Part shown: positions 33,521 to 40,250 of the stretch, piece after piece
Layout: each line of letters opens with the position of its first letter
Numbering within the stretch: position 1 is the stretch's first letter
Assembly (NCBI GenBank): GCA_034211115.1
Contig: JAXHTH010000333.1
Coordinates: forward strand, 1-40,250
Direction of reading: 5' to 3'
DNA: 40,250 nucleotides
From: JAXHTH01 sp034211115
GTDB lineage: Bacteria; Planctomycetota; Phycisphaerae; Phycisphaerales; SM1A02
Position numbers and translations under genes: made by a program
The notes under the pieces: model-generated
Databases searched by the model: none
Seen by the model: the letters and a program-made list of their open reading frames with translations, nothing else
Told to the model about the DNA's origin: nothing

Positions 33521-34461
33521 CGCGCCGCTCCGGTGGCATCGCCGACCGCCTCGGACCGCAGCTCCGGCGGAAAGAAACGGTCCGGGATGCGGGGCACGAA
33601 CACGAGCAACCGCCGCGTCGGCGGCGCTGCGTCCGGCCGGAAGAGCAACTCGCCGATGGTCAGCGGAGGCAGGGCGGCGGGCCCGATCGCCTCTCCCTCG
33701 GGGACCTCGCCTTCGTCTTCGTCGTCGGCCTGCGGCCCCGCCGTCACGTTCTCGTCGCCGGCCGGCGGGGTCGATCCCTCCGCGCCCGGCTCCCATTCCA
33801 CGGACGGCGACTCACCGGTGAGGATGTAGGCATACCCCGCTTCCAGCAGGACGTCCAGCGCGACGGCGGGCAGCTCGCGGCCCTCGTACTCCGGACGGGC
33901 CGCGGGCCGGTCCAGCCGCGCCGGCCGCGAGCGCTCGTACCGCCCCTGCAGCTCGAGCCGCACGTACGGCCCGTCTTCCATCGGAATCGTCCAGGACCGG
34001 ATCATCAGCCGGAACCTCCCGCTCTGGAAGCGCCGGACGCGGCCGTCCACGGCCAGGGCGCGCCCCGTCGCCTCGATCGGCCAATCGACGATGCTCCGCC
34101 AGTCGCAGACCTGTCCGTGCCACGAATCGACGTTGAGGCTGGTTCCGCCGAGGTCGGCGCGCAACGCCTCCAGTTCGTCGGCGGGGATGCGGAGGAGTCG
34201 CAGGCCGTTGCGGGCCAGCCGCCGACATGCTCGATCGTCCAGCCCCTGGCCGGCGGTATGTGCGAGAAGTGCGGAGGCGATCACCGCCGGATCATCGGCC
34301 ACCCGCCACTGGCGAACCTGAAGCCCGTTCTCGGCTGCGGGCAGGACCCCGTCGATCGATGCCCCCGACTGGCCCGGGGTCGCGGTCGGCCCGCCCTCGG
34401 GCGCGCAGGCGGCCGGCACCAGCGAGATCATCAGGCAGAATGCCGTGCAGCGCGCGATCAT
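33517..34461 (-). CDS. Putative lipoprotein, unknown function
   Basis: A 314-residue exported protein. The N-terminus (IARCTAFCLMISLVPAACAP) has a hydrophobic core and a Cys19 in a lipobox-like but weak context. No domain is recognised. The mature part is soluble, with a charged Glu/Asp-rich linker (ADDEDEGEVPEGEA at about 245-260) and a C-terminal beta-rich end (LTIGELLFRPD, RRLLVFVPRIP). The last four bases overlap the pssA start (ATGA). The link to membrane lipid synthesis is position only. The LOG-type gene ends 86 bases upstream on the same strand, so all three may form one transcript. Confidence 0.72.
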   Translation of the reverse strand: MIARCTAFCLMISLVPAACAPEGGPTATPGQSGASIDGVLPAAENGLQVRQWRVADDPAVIASALLAHTAGQGLDDRACRRLARNGLRLLRIPADELEALRADLGGTSLNVDSWHGQVCDWRSIVDWPIEATGRALAVDGRVRRFQSGRFRLMIRSWTIPMEDGPYVRLELQGRYERSRPARLDRPAARPEYEGRELPAVALDVLLEAGYAYILTGESPSVEWEPGAEGSTPPAGDENVTAGPQADDEDEGEVPEGEAIGPAALPPLTIGELLFRPDAAPPTRRLLVFVPRIPDRFFPPELRSEAVGDATGAAR

Positions 34462-34547
34462 GACGGTTCACATCACCGGGCCGCGCGGGGCGGCGAAGCG
34501 CGGGCGGCCCGTCCGGTTGGCATCGTACCCGCCGGCGGCGCGGGGCA

Positions 34548-35603
34548 TCAACCCGCGCCGCCCCTCCCGCCTTCATCCTCGGCCACCGGCAGCTCGTTGA
34601 TCCGGTCGATCAGCCGCCTCAGCAGCGAGTAATCGTGGCGGGTGTGGACGAAGCTGAGGCGCGGCAGGTCGAGGTGGTCGTTCTCCCCCTCCAGCGGGCC
34701 GGACTGTTCGATCCGACCCTCCTTCACCAGCCGGCCGAACTCGTCGTTCAGGGCCTCGAGATGCGCCTCGCCCAGCGGGTTCCGCAGGCGGAGCGCAAAC
34801 CGGTCGCCCACGTATCGGCTCGAGTGATACACGCGATAGAAGCGCAGCACGTGCTCGACGGCGTCGTCCGGCGAGGCGGCGATGTAATAGATCCGCGCGT
34901 CTTCCGGGTCGATCCAGCCGTTCTGGACGAGGTTCTTCCGCAGGTAGGTGTTCCAGTGGTCCCAGTAGACGCCGCCCTCTCCTTCCAGGAGCACGATGGG
35001 CACGATGTTGCTCCGACCCGTCTGCACGAGCACGAGCGATTCGAAGAGCTCGTCCTGCGTGCCGAACCCGCCCGGAAAGACGGCGACCGCGTCGGCGTGG
35101 CTCATGAACATCAGCTTGCGGGTGAAGAAGTAGCGGAAGTTGATGAGCTTGGGATCGCCGGCGATGACGGTGTTGGCAGTGGTCTCGAAGGGCAGGCGGA
35201 TGGAGAGACCGAAGCTCTTCTCGCGCTTGGGCCCTTCGTGGCCGGCCTTCATGATGCCGTCGCCCGCCCCGGTGATGCTCATCCAGCCGTGTTCGGCCAT
35301 CGCGGTGCCGAGTTCGCGGGCGGCGTGATAGTCCGGATGATCTTCCGGCGTCCGTGCCGAGCCGAAGATGGTGACCTTCCGCGCCCCGTCGTAGCGGTTG
35401 AAGACGCGGTAGGCGTAGCGCATCTCCTTGAGGGCGCTGTTGATGAGCTTGATCTGGCCGGTGTCGTGCCCGTCGGGGATGAGCTTGAGGCAGGTCCGGA
35501 TGAGATCGCCGATGAGTCGGCCCTCGAAGGTCTCCGGATCGCCGCCCACGGAGCGGACGAGCTCCGTGATCGCGGTGAGCGTTTTCTCGTCCTTGACACC
35601 CAT
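34548..35603 (-). CDS. LOG-family (lysine decarboxylase-like) protein
   Basis: A 351-residue Rossmann-fold protein of the LOG family. Its best-studied members release cytokinin bases from nucleotide precursors; many bacterial ones are nucleotide 5'-monophosphate hydrolases of unclear role. The signature PGGFGTQDELFE is at residues 177-188, with the partner Arg162 in FTRKLMF. The core (about 75-260) includes TIFGSARTPEDHPDY and ITGAGDGIMKAGHEG. Long N-terminal (about 75 residues) and C-terminal (about 90 residues) extensions put it in the longer group, seen in several planctomycete relatives. I chose ATG 35603 over 35657 because the conserved part starts close after it; no strong ribosome binding site. 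The old 'lysine decarboxylase' name of this family should not be read as function. Confidence 0.87.
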   Translation of the reverse strand: MGVKDEKTLTAITELVRSVGGDPETFEGRLIGDLIRTCLKLIPDGHDTGQIKLINSALKEMRYAYRVFNRYDGARKVTIFGSARTPEDHPDYHAARELGTAMAEHGWMSITGAGDGIMKAGHEGPKREKSFGLSIRLPFETTANTVIAGDPKLINFRYFFTRKLMFMSHADAVAVFPGGFGTQDELFESLVLVQTGRSNIVPIVLLEGEGGVYWDHWNTYLRKNLVQNGWIDPEDARIYYIAASPDDAVEHVLRFYRVYHSSRYVGDRFALRLRNPLGEAHLEALNDEFGRLVKEGRIEQSGPLEGENDHLDLPRLSFVHTRHDYSLLRRLIDRINELPVAEDEGGRGGAG

Positions 35604-35898
35604 CTGAGCACTCGCGAGAGGACGATCGATCTTTGGCGGGCGCGCGGCGATTCGCAAGCGCGGCGGCGAAGGAGATCGTCGGCTCGCCGCGGCGGCGGCA
35701 TGAGCCCCCGGCCGGACTCACCGCCGAAGCCGGTCCGGCCGGATCGGCACCGAACAAAGCCCGATCGGGGGCCCGGGACCGACCGCCACGAGAAAAAGAA
35801 CCGACGACGGCGCGACATCCGCCCGTCCGCGTCGTTCTGACCGTTGAGATGCCTCGCAACCCGAGGCCCGACACGTCCAGCAAAAAGGAGAGCGTCCG
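35604..35898. other. Divergent promoter region
   Basis: 295 bases between the LOG-type gene (minus) and the exported coiled-coil gene (plus). AAAAAGGAGAGCGTCCG before ATG 35899 holds the plus-strand ribosome binding site. No clear promoter pair was seen. Confidence 0.4.
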
Positions 35899-36795
35899 AT
35901 GATCCGTTCACGCGTTTTCTTCTCTCTCGTGCTTCTTGCGATGTCGCTCTGCGGTCCCGCCGGCGCCCGAGGCGAACCGAACGACGCCGATCCCCGGCCG
36001 ATCGACCTGGCGTTTCCCGGCGGGAGCGTCGCCGAGTACGTCGAGGCCCTGCGCGGAGAGGCGGAGTATCTGAACATCATCGTCATGCCCGAGGTGGCCC
36101 AGGTCCGGATGGAGGCCGTGGAGCTGAGGCAGGTCGATCCCACCGCGGCGGTGAGCCTGTTGCACGGGCTCCAGCAGGAAGGCGCGGGGGGGATGGTCCA
36201 GCTCGCCGTTGATCGCGTGTCCGGTGAGCTCTTCAGGTCCACCGTGTACACCGTGTCCGCCATCCCGAAGGGTACGCGCCGCCGGCAAGCCACGGACTCG
36301 GAGGTCTGGTCCCTGGCGGAGATCCTGCAGGCCGACGTGTCCGCGGAGGATGTCCTCACCGCGGTGGAGACGGCCCTTGACATGTTCGAGCAAACGTACG
36401 AGCCGACCGAGGTGCGCTTCCACAGGGAGACCGGCCTGCTCATCGCCTACGCACGTCCCGACCAGATCGAGGCGGTGGATGATGTGGTCAGCGCCCTCAC
36501 CGTCGCCCTGCGGTCCCGAGCGCCGGCCGACCGGGGCCCGAAGATCGCCGAACTCGAGACGCAGCTCGCCGCGGCGCGCGGGGAAGTCGAGGCGCTCCGC
36601 CACGAACTGGTCGAATCCGAAACACGCATGAAGCTGTACATGATGGAGATCGAATCCCTGCGCAAGGAGCGGAAGGAGATGGGCGAGGAGATGCGGCAGG
36701 CTCTCGCCGAGCGCGACTCGGTCATCAACTCCCTGGAGCTGAAGCTGAAGCTGCTGCAACTGGAACAGCAGGAGTCCGCCGGCGACGATCGGTAG
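35899..36795 (+). CDS. Exported coiled-coil protein, unknown function
   Basis: A 298-residue protein with a signal peptide (FFSLVLLAMSLCGPAGARG). Residues about 35-125 and 130-205 look like two small alpha/beta modules; the second (DVLTAVETALDMF, then ETGLLIAYARPDQIEAVDDV) resembles the short domains at the start of secretins, but no secretin pore follows. Residues 214-291 are a long coiled coil (KIAELETQLAAARGEVEALR onward). No family is recognised with confidence. The ECF sigma gene follows after 42 bases on the same strand and the small membrane protein overlaps that, so the three are likely one operon. It could be an envelope component whose state is reported to the sigma pair; that is inference. 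Confidence 0.75.
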   Translation: MIRSRVFFSLVLLAMSLCGPAGARGEPNDADPRPIDLAFPGGSVAEYVEALRGEAEYLNIIVMPEVAQVRMEAVELRQVDPTAAVSLLHGLQQEGAGGMVQLAVDRVSGELFRSTVYTVSAIPKGTRRRQATDSEVWSLAEILQADVSAEDVLTAVETALDMFEQTYEPTEVRFHRETGLLIAYARPDQIEAVDDVVSALTVALRSRAPADRGPKIAELETQLAAARGEVEALRHELVESETRMKLYMMEIESLRKERKEMGEEMRQALAERDSVINSLELKLKLLQLEQQESAGDDR

Positions 36796-36837
36796 ACTGC
36801 GCACGAGGCCGCCACGCGGCCTTCCGCGAGATACGAT

Positions 36838-37374
36838 GTGGATGACTCGATTCGCCAGCTTACCGGTGCGATCGCCTCGGGCGACACCGAGGCGTTCGCA
36901 CGTTTCTATCGCCGGTGGGTCGATCGGATGTACGGGGAGGCGCACCGCGCGACCGGGCGCGATGAGAGCTTCTGTCTCGATGTGGTCCACGATGCCATGC
37001 TGCGCGTGATGAAGTCGATCAGGCCGATGGACAACGAAGCCGCCCTGTGGGGCTGGCTGCGCGTCGTCGTTCGCTCCTGCGCGTTCGATCGCCTGCGCCG
37101 GGAGGCGCGGCGGCGGAAGCGCGAGCAGGCGGACGCGGCGGGCTTCCCGTCCGAGCCGCGCGATGATCTTGCCGAACGGCTGGCCTGGCTGCGCGCCGAA
37201 CTGGCCCGACTCGATGAGCGCGAAACGGCCTTGCTGACCATGCGCCATCGCTTCGGCTGGACGCTGCGCCGGATCGCCCTCGCGGCGGGCCTGGAGCCGG
37301 GCGCGGTGGACGGCCGGCTGCGGCGGACGCTGAACACGCTTCGCCGACGCGCCGAGGAGGCCTTCGATGAATGA
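36838..37374 (+). CDS. ECF-type RNA polymerase sigma factor
   Basis: A 178-residue sigma-70 family protein. Region 2 is at about residues 15-90 (FARFYRRWVDRMYGEAHRAT, CLDVVHDAMLRVM, WGWLRVVVRSCAFDRLRREA). Region 4 is at about 115-175 (LDERETALLTMRHRFGWTLR, RIALAAGLEPGAVDGRLRRT). The basic linker RRRKREQADAAG joins them. The start is GTG 36838, the only in-frame start that keeps all of region 2; an ATG two bases earlier is in another frame. There is no strong ribosome binding site, so coupling to the upstream gene is possible. It overlaps the next gene by eight bases. It is distinct from the sigma factor at 968. Confidence 0.9.
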   Translation: MDDSIRQLTGAIASGDTEAFARFYRRWVDRMYGEAHRATGRDESFCLDVVHDAMLRVMKSIRPMDNEAALWGWLRVVVRSCAFDRLRREARRRKREQADAAGFPSEPRDDLAERLAWLRAELARLDERETALLTMRHRFGWTLRRIALAAGLEPGAVDGRLRRTLNTLRRRAEEAFDE

Positions 37375-37831
37375 GCGATCTCAACAACAGCCCGCGCCGA
37401 TCGACGATGCGCAGCGTGAGGCCATGCTCGGCGATCTCGTCGCGCGGATGAAGCGCATGCATCGGGCGCGCCGCCTGCGCGGGACCGCGGCGGCCGCGGC
37501 GTGCCTGCTCCTGATGATCGTGGTTCTGGGCCTGCCTGCGGTGGCCATCCGCCGGACCGAGCCCGTGCGGCCGCTCGTCTCGCAACCGCCGCCGCCACCC
37601 GCGGCCGCCGGCCTTCGCATCGTGCGGACGGACCCGGCCGTGCTCGATCGGTACACGGGCGCATCGAGTACAAACGCCGTCATCATTGACGATGAAACGC
37701 TGCTGCGGGAGCTGGCGCGCATCGATCGGCCCGCGGGCCTGATCCGCATGGGCGATCGTGTCTGGCTGACGGCGGACGTGGTGGGCGCGGATCGCGACGA
37801 TCGCCGGCCGCCGAAGCCGCCGTCCTCGTGA
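37367..37831 (+). CDS. Small membrane protein, putative anti-sigma partner
   Basis: A 154-residue protein with a cytoplasmic N-terminus of about 38 residues (rich in Arg and Met), one transmembrane helix at about 39-62 (GTAAAAACLLLMIVVLGLPA) and an outer domain of about 85 residues (GLRIVRTDPAVLDRYTGASS, then NAVIIDDETLLRELARID). It begins inside the sigma gene (eight-base overlap), so translation is coupled. The topology and position suggest it holds the sigma factor at the membrane, but the HxxxCxxC zinc motif of classical anti-sigma factors is absent. It is convergent with the FetB-type gene (21-base gap). Confidence 0.72.
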   Translation: MNERSQQQPAPIDDAQREAMLGDLVARMKRMHRARRLRGTAAAAACLLLMIVVLGLPAVAIRRTEPVRPLVSQPPPPPAAAGLRIVRTDPAVLDRYTGASSTNAVIIDDETLLRELARIDRPAGLIRMGDRVWLTADVVGADRDDRRPPKPPSS

Positions 37832-37852
37832 GCGCACATCCGCTGAGCTGGG

Positions 37853-38671
37853 TCACTTCTTCCCCCGCGCCCGGATCGCGGCCGAATCGAGCTGGTGACG
37901 CGGCGTGAACAGGCGCCGATAGGCGAGGAGGACGATGATGATGCAGCCCGTCGACGTGGCGCCGGCGATCATGAACATCACCACGACCTGGTATTTGACC
38001 GCCTCCAGCGGGTCGGCGCCGGCGAGGATCTGGCCCGTCATCATCCCGGGCAGGGCGACGATCCCCACCACCATCATCGAGTTGATGGTGGGGATCATCC
38101 CGCGCCGGACGGCATCGGCCAGCGCATCCCGCGCCGCCTCCCACCGCGTCGCGCCCAGCGCCAGGTGGAGCTCGACCTCGTCGCGACGCTCGACGAGCTG
38201 TTCCAGAAGCGTGTCCAGCGACAGCGAAATCCCGGTCAGGCCGTTGCCCAGAACCATGCCGAGCAAAGGGATGAGATACTGCGGCTCGTACCACGGTTGC
38301 GCGCCGACGATCACGCCCGTGACGATGACCGTCGTGATGAAGCCGCTCATGGCCAGCGTGCCCACGGCGCGGAGGAGGACGCCGGGGAATGTCCGGCTGG
38401 AGCGATGCACCGCCGCGTGACCCGCCGCGAGAATCATCAGCAACACGACCGGGAGAATCGCCCAGAGCGTGTCGATGTCGAAGACCCACTTCAGCACGTA
38501 GCCGATCATGAGAAGCTGCACGACGGTGCGCACCGCCGCCAACAGCAGTCGCTTCTCCAGTCCCAGGCGCAGCAGGACGCTGACGACGCCGGCGACGAGG
38601 ACCAGACCGCCGGCGATGGCGAGGTCGATCGCCGAGAGCTCAATCGCGCCGACGGTCTGTGCTTCAGCCAT
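37853..38671 (-). CDS. fetB: FetB-type metal-export ABC permease (UPF0014)
   Basis: A 272-residue inner-membrane protein with about seven hydrophobic segments. The block GMVLGNGLTGISLSLDTLLE, then HLALGATRWEAARDALADAV and MIPTINSMMVVGIVALPGMM, is typical of the UPF0014 family, whose E. coli member FetB exports iron with FetA. Two ATGs lie side by side (38674 and 38671). GGAGG gives a better spacing to the second, so I use 38671; the first is equally open. It overlaps the end of the ATPase gene by eight bases, so translation is coupled. It would lower cytoplasmic iron under stress; metal specificity here is inferred from the family. Confidence 0.9.
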   Translation of the reverse strand: MAEAQTVGAIELSAIDLAIAGGLVLVAGVVSVLLRLGLEKRLLLAAVRTVVQLLMIGYVLKWVFDIDTLWAILPVVLLMILAAGHAAVHRSSRTFPGVLLRAVGTLAMSGFITTVIVTGVIVGAQPWYEPQYLIPLLGMVLGNGLTGISLSLDTLLEQLVERRDEVELHLALGATRWEAARDALADAVRRGMIPTINSMMVVGIVALPGMMTGQILAGADPLEAVKYQVVVMFMIAGATSTGCIIIVLLAYRRLFTPRHQLDSAAIRARGKK

Positions 38672-39350
38672 CATCGCCTCCCCGCATCCGGGGGCCGGCC
38701 TCCGGAAGGTGCTCGCGCAGATCGAGTGATCGATCGCACAGACGGCGGGCCTGCTCGCGATCGTGGGTGACGAGAAGCGCCGCCCGGCCGTTGCGATGTC
38801 CCTCGCGGCGCAGCAGATTCTCGACCGCCGAGCGGGCGTCCTCATCCAGCGCGCTCGTCGGCTCGTCCAGGAGCAGGACCGCCGGCTCGATGAGCAGGGC
38901 GCGCACGACGCTCACCCGCTGCTGCTGGCCGATGGAGAGCGTCCGGGCCTCCTGCGCGAGATGTTCTTCGCCGAGCCCGAAGTCCTTCAGAAGCGCGACC
39001 GCACGATCGCGGTCAAACTCCCGCGCGACGTGCCGATACCGAAACGGCCTGCGCAGGTTTTCCTCGACGGTCGCATTCAGCATCACCGGCCGCTGATGAA
39101 CGAAGGTCACGTGCCGTCGGAATGCGGGCCAGCCCGTGTGTTCCGGGGGTTGCTCGCGGAAGCGCACCTCGCCCGCATCCGGGTCATCGAGACCGGCGAT
39201 CGCGCGAAGGAGCGAGGTCTTGCCGCAGCCCGAGGGGCCGGTGAGGGCGAGCATTTCGCCCGCGTGGAGCTTCAGCGTGATCCCTTCCAGCAGGCGCGTT
39301 CCGCCGGCGCTCACCGCCAGGTCGATCGTGCTGAGAAGCGTTTCCGACAT
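38664..39350 (-). CDS. fetA: FetA-type ABC transporter ATP-binding protein
   Basis: A 228-residue ABC ATPase. Walker A is GPSGCGKT (38-45), the Q-loop Gln86 (VHQRPVM), the signature LSIGQQQRV (138-146), Walker B LLLDEP (159-164) and the switch His196 (VTHDREQ). Size is that of single-domain transporter ATPases. Directly followed by the UPF0014 permease, it forms a FetAB-type metal exporter. The start at 39350 (MSETLLSTIDLAV) fits the first strand of the domain. SIGQQQRVSVVRAL and the pairing with fetB argue for FetA against other small-molecule ATPases. The SRPBCC gene ends 34 bases upstream on the same strand. Confidence 0.93.
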   Translation of the reverse strand: MSETLLSTIDLAVSAGGTRLLEGITLKLHAGEMLALTGPSGCGKTSLLRAIAGLDDPDAGEVRFREQPPEHTGWPAFRRHVTFVHQRPVMLNATVEENLRRPFRYRHVAREFDRDRAVALLKDFGLGEEHLAQEARTLSIGQQQRVSVVRALLIEPAVLLLDEPTSALDEDARSAVENLLRREGHRNGRAALLVTHDREQARRLCDRSLDLREHLPEAGPRMRGGDDG

Positions 39351-39384
39351 GGACGATCAGCCTGTCTCCTGCTGTCTGCCGGTC

Positions 39385-39855
39385 TCATCCGGGGAAGATC
39401 GTCTCGAGCTTCCGCGCGCGGAACCGGAAGATGCGGCGCAGATCGCCGGCCACGAAGACGCGGTTGACCATCGCGCCGCCGGGCACGTCGTAGCGTACGC
39501 GATCCTTCACCAGCGTGCCGTCTCCGTCTTCCTCGAAGATGTGTTCGTGAATCCAGAACCGATAGGGCCCGCGGCGCTGCTCGTCGGTGAAGCGTTCCGG
39601 GGGCGCCCAGGCGGTGATCTCGCTCCGCCAGCGCAGGGGCAGCCCCCGGAGCGTCAGGCGGTAGTCGATGAGCGCCCCCTCTTCCATCCGTATGGGAAGC
39701 GGCGTGACAATCCTGAAGCGCAGATGAGGAGGCGTGATGGTCTCGAGGTTGCCCGCCTCGGCGAAGAAGGGGAAGACTTCGTCGCGCGGGGCGGGCAGGC
39801 GCTGCTCGCATTCGAGCAGATATCCTCGCTCCTGCCTGCGGATGGTGACCGCCAT
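39385..39855 (-). CDS. SRPBCC-family ligand-binding protein
   Basis: A 156-residue START-like (SRPBCC) protein. The start (YLLECEQRLPAPRDEVFPFF) and the following ETITPPHLRFRIVTPLPIRM, DYRLTLRGLPLRWRSEITAW, RFTDEQRRGPYRFWIHEHIF and DRVRYDVPGGAMVNRVF form a well-conserved planctomycete/proteobacterial pattern often annotated as cyclase-like or coenzyme Q-binding-like. The fold forms a hydrophobic cavity; the ligand is unknown. ATG 39855 shares its A with the stop codon of the upstream gene (TGATG), so translation is coupled. fetA follows after 34 bases, which may be a shared transcript. Confidence 0.88.
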   Translation of the reverse strand: MAVTIRRQERGYLLECEQRLPAPRDEVFPFFAEAGNLETITPPHLRFRIVTPLPIRMEEGALIDYRLTLRGLPLRWRSEITAWAPPERFTDEQRRGPYRFWIHEHIFEEDGDGTLVKDRVRYDVPGGAMVNRVFVAGDLRRIFRFRARKLETIFPG

Positions 39856-40250
39856 CAGTCCGTTGCCGAAGGGTCGACCGGCTCGTCCGCTTCGCCGAGT
39901 CGGTCGAGGATGATGGGGATGGCCGGGGCGGGTGTCGTGCTGGCGCCGAGGTTGACGATGAGACCCACGTGATTGGCCTGGACGATCGTGAAGTCCTCGA
40001 CGCCGGCGAGGCGGGCCGAGTCGATGGTCACGCACCCGTCGCCGAGCCCGCGCACCGCCCCGGCGAGGAGGCCGTCGGATTCGTCCTCCGCCCGCTCCAG
40101 CCAGTCGCGGAGCCAGGACGGCGCGCCGGCGGCCGCCGCGGTTTCGCGCAGCTCACGGCCCATCTCCCGCACCTGCTCTTCCGTCACCGGGCTGATGCGG
40201 CCGGCGACGATGGTGTATTCGGTGTGGGTCGCCCGCGGGCGCTGGTTGAG
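39855..40250 (-). CDS. Probable alpha/beta hydrolase, C-terminal part
   Basis: The frame is open from the window edge (40250) to TGA at 39857-39855, giving the last 131 residues of a gene whose start is outside. The visible GTG at 40187 would be an internal start and I do not use it. The sequence (THTEYTIVAGR, then LGDGCVTIDSARLAGVEDFT, IVQANHVGLIV) fits the last part of a lipase/esterase-like alpha/beta hydrolase, where the GDG loop brings the catalytic Asp and NHVGLI the catalytic His. The nucleophile elbow is not in the window. The last 25 residues are Pro/Asp-rich. It is coupled to the SRPBCC gene by a one-base overlap. Confidence 0.65.
   Translation of the reverse strand, partial: LNQRPRATHTEYTIVAGRISPVTEEQVREMGRELRETAAAAGAPSWLRDWLERAEDESDGLLAGAVRGLGDGCVTIDSARLAGVEDFTIVQANHVGLIVNLGASTTPAPAIPIILDRLGEADEPVDPSATD

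Noticed and set aside
34573..37248. Minus-strand frames of 436 and 446 codons around the LOG-type and coiled-coil genes
   Set aside because: Arg-rich shadows in other frames of, or antisense to, the supported genes; no domains.

Overview
The window is high-GC bacterial DNA that looks like a member of the Planctomycetota, most likely class Phycisphaerae. The signs are several long exported proteins that end in a short 'GC-type' dockerin-like tail (two D-x-[DN]-x-D-G calcium loops, each followed by a LLxLLGxWG-type helix), Cys-rich GACC modules, thrombospondin type 3-like calcium repeats, FG-GAP propellers, a membrane protein with a CPNCGYDLRG zinc ribbon, and ECF sigma genes paired with membrane-anchored putative anti-sigma proteins. 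This assignment rests on family knowledge and general resemblance; no search was run.

Layout. 1-126 is an AT-rich fragment that reads as part of an IS200/IS605-type TnpB. It is joined at a poly-A/T tract to the broken 3' end of an anti-sigma/VWA-type gene, and may be an assembly chimera. 127-3637 (minus): ECF sigma factor with its partner, then a DegP/HtrA protease and a small membrane protein. 3638-6063 (plus): a repeat-bearing intergenic region, a zinc-ribbon membrane protein and ffh. 6079-6157 is a branched palindrome between convergent genes. 6201-10267 (minus): AI-2E-type permease, Minf_1886-type protein, 3-methyladenine DNA glycosylase and an amidohydrolase. 10458-16449 (plus): OmpA-type lipoprotein, a lamin-tail/dockerin exported protein, an MlaE-type permease and a transglutaminase-fold protein that seems to lack its catalytic Cys and His. 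16517-17491 (minus): EamA-type transporter.

17.9-30.7 kb is an exported-protein island. It holds two paralogous Cys-rich proteins (1506 and 568 aa), one of which carries six tandem HYR-like repeats, a parallel beta-helix protein, a 743-aa protein with about twelve GxGxLxDxxGxDxY repeats, two decayed exported-protein genes, and a seven-repeat FG-GAP propeller with a dockerin tail. No cohesin, secretion system or sorting enzyme is visible here, so how these proteins are displayed cannot be told from the window.

30859-35603 (minus) is mostly housekeeping: gltX, pssA (translationally coupled to a putative lipoprotein) and a LOG-type protein. 35899-37831 (plus) is a compact unit of an exported coiled-coil protein, a second ECF sigma factor and a small membrane protein overlapping it. 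37853-39350 (minus) is a FetAB-type metal exporter. The window ends in an SRPBCC protein coupled to the 3' part of a probable alpha/beta hydrolase. I saw no rRNA, tRNA, CRISPR array, prophage or replication origin.
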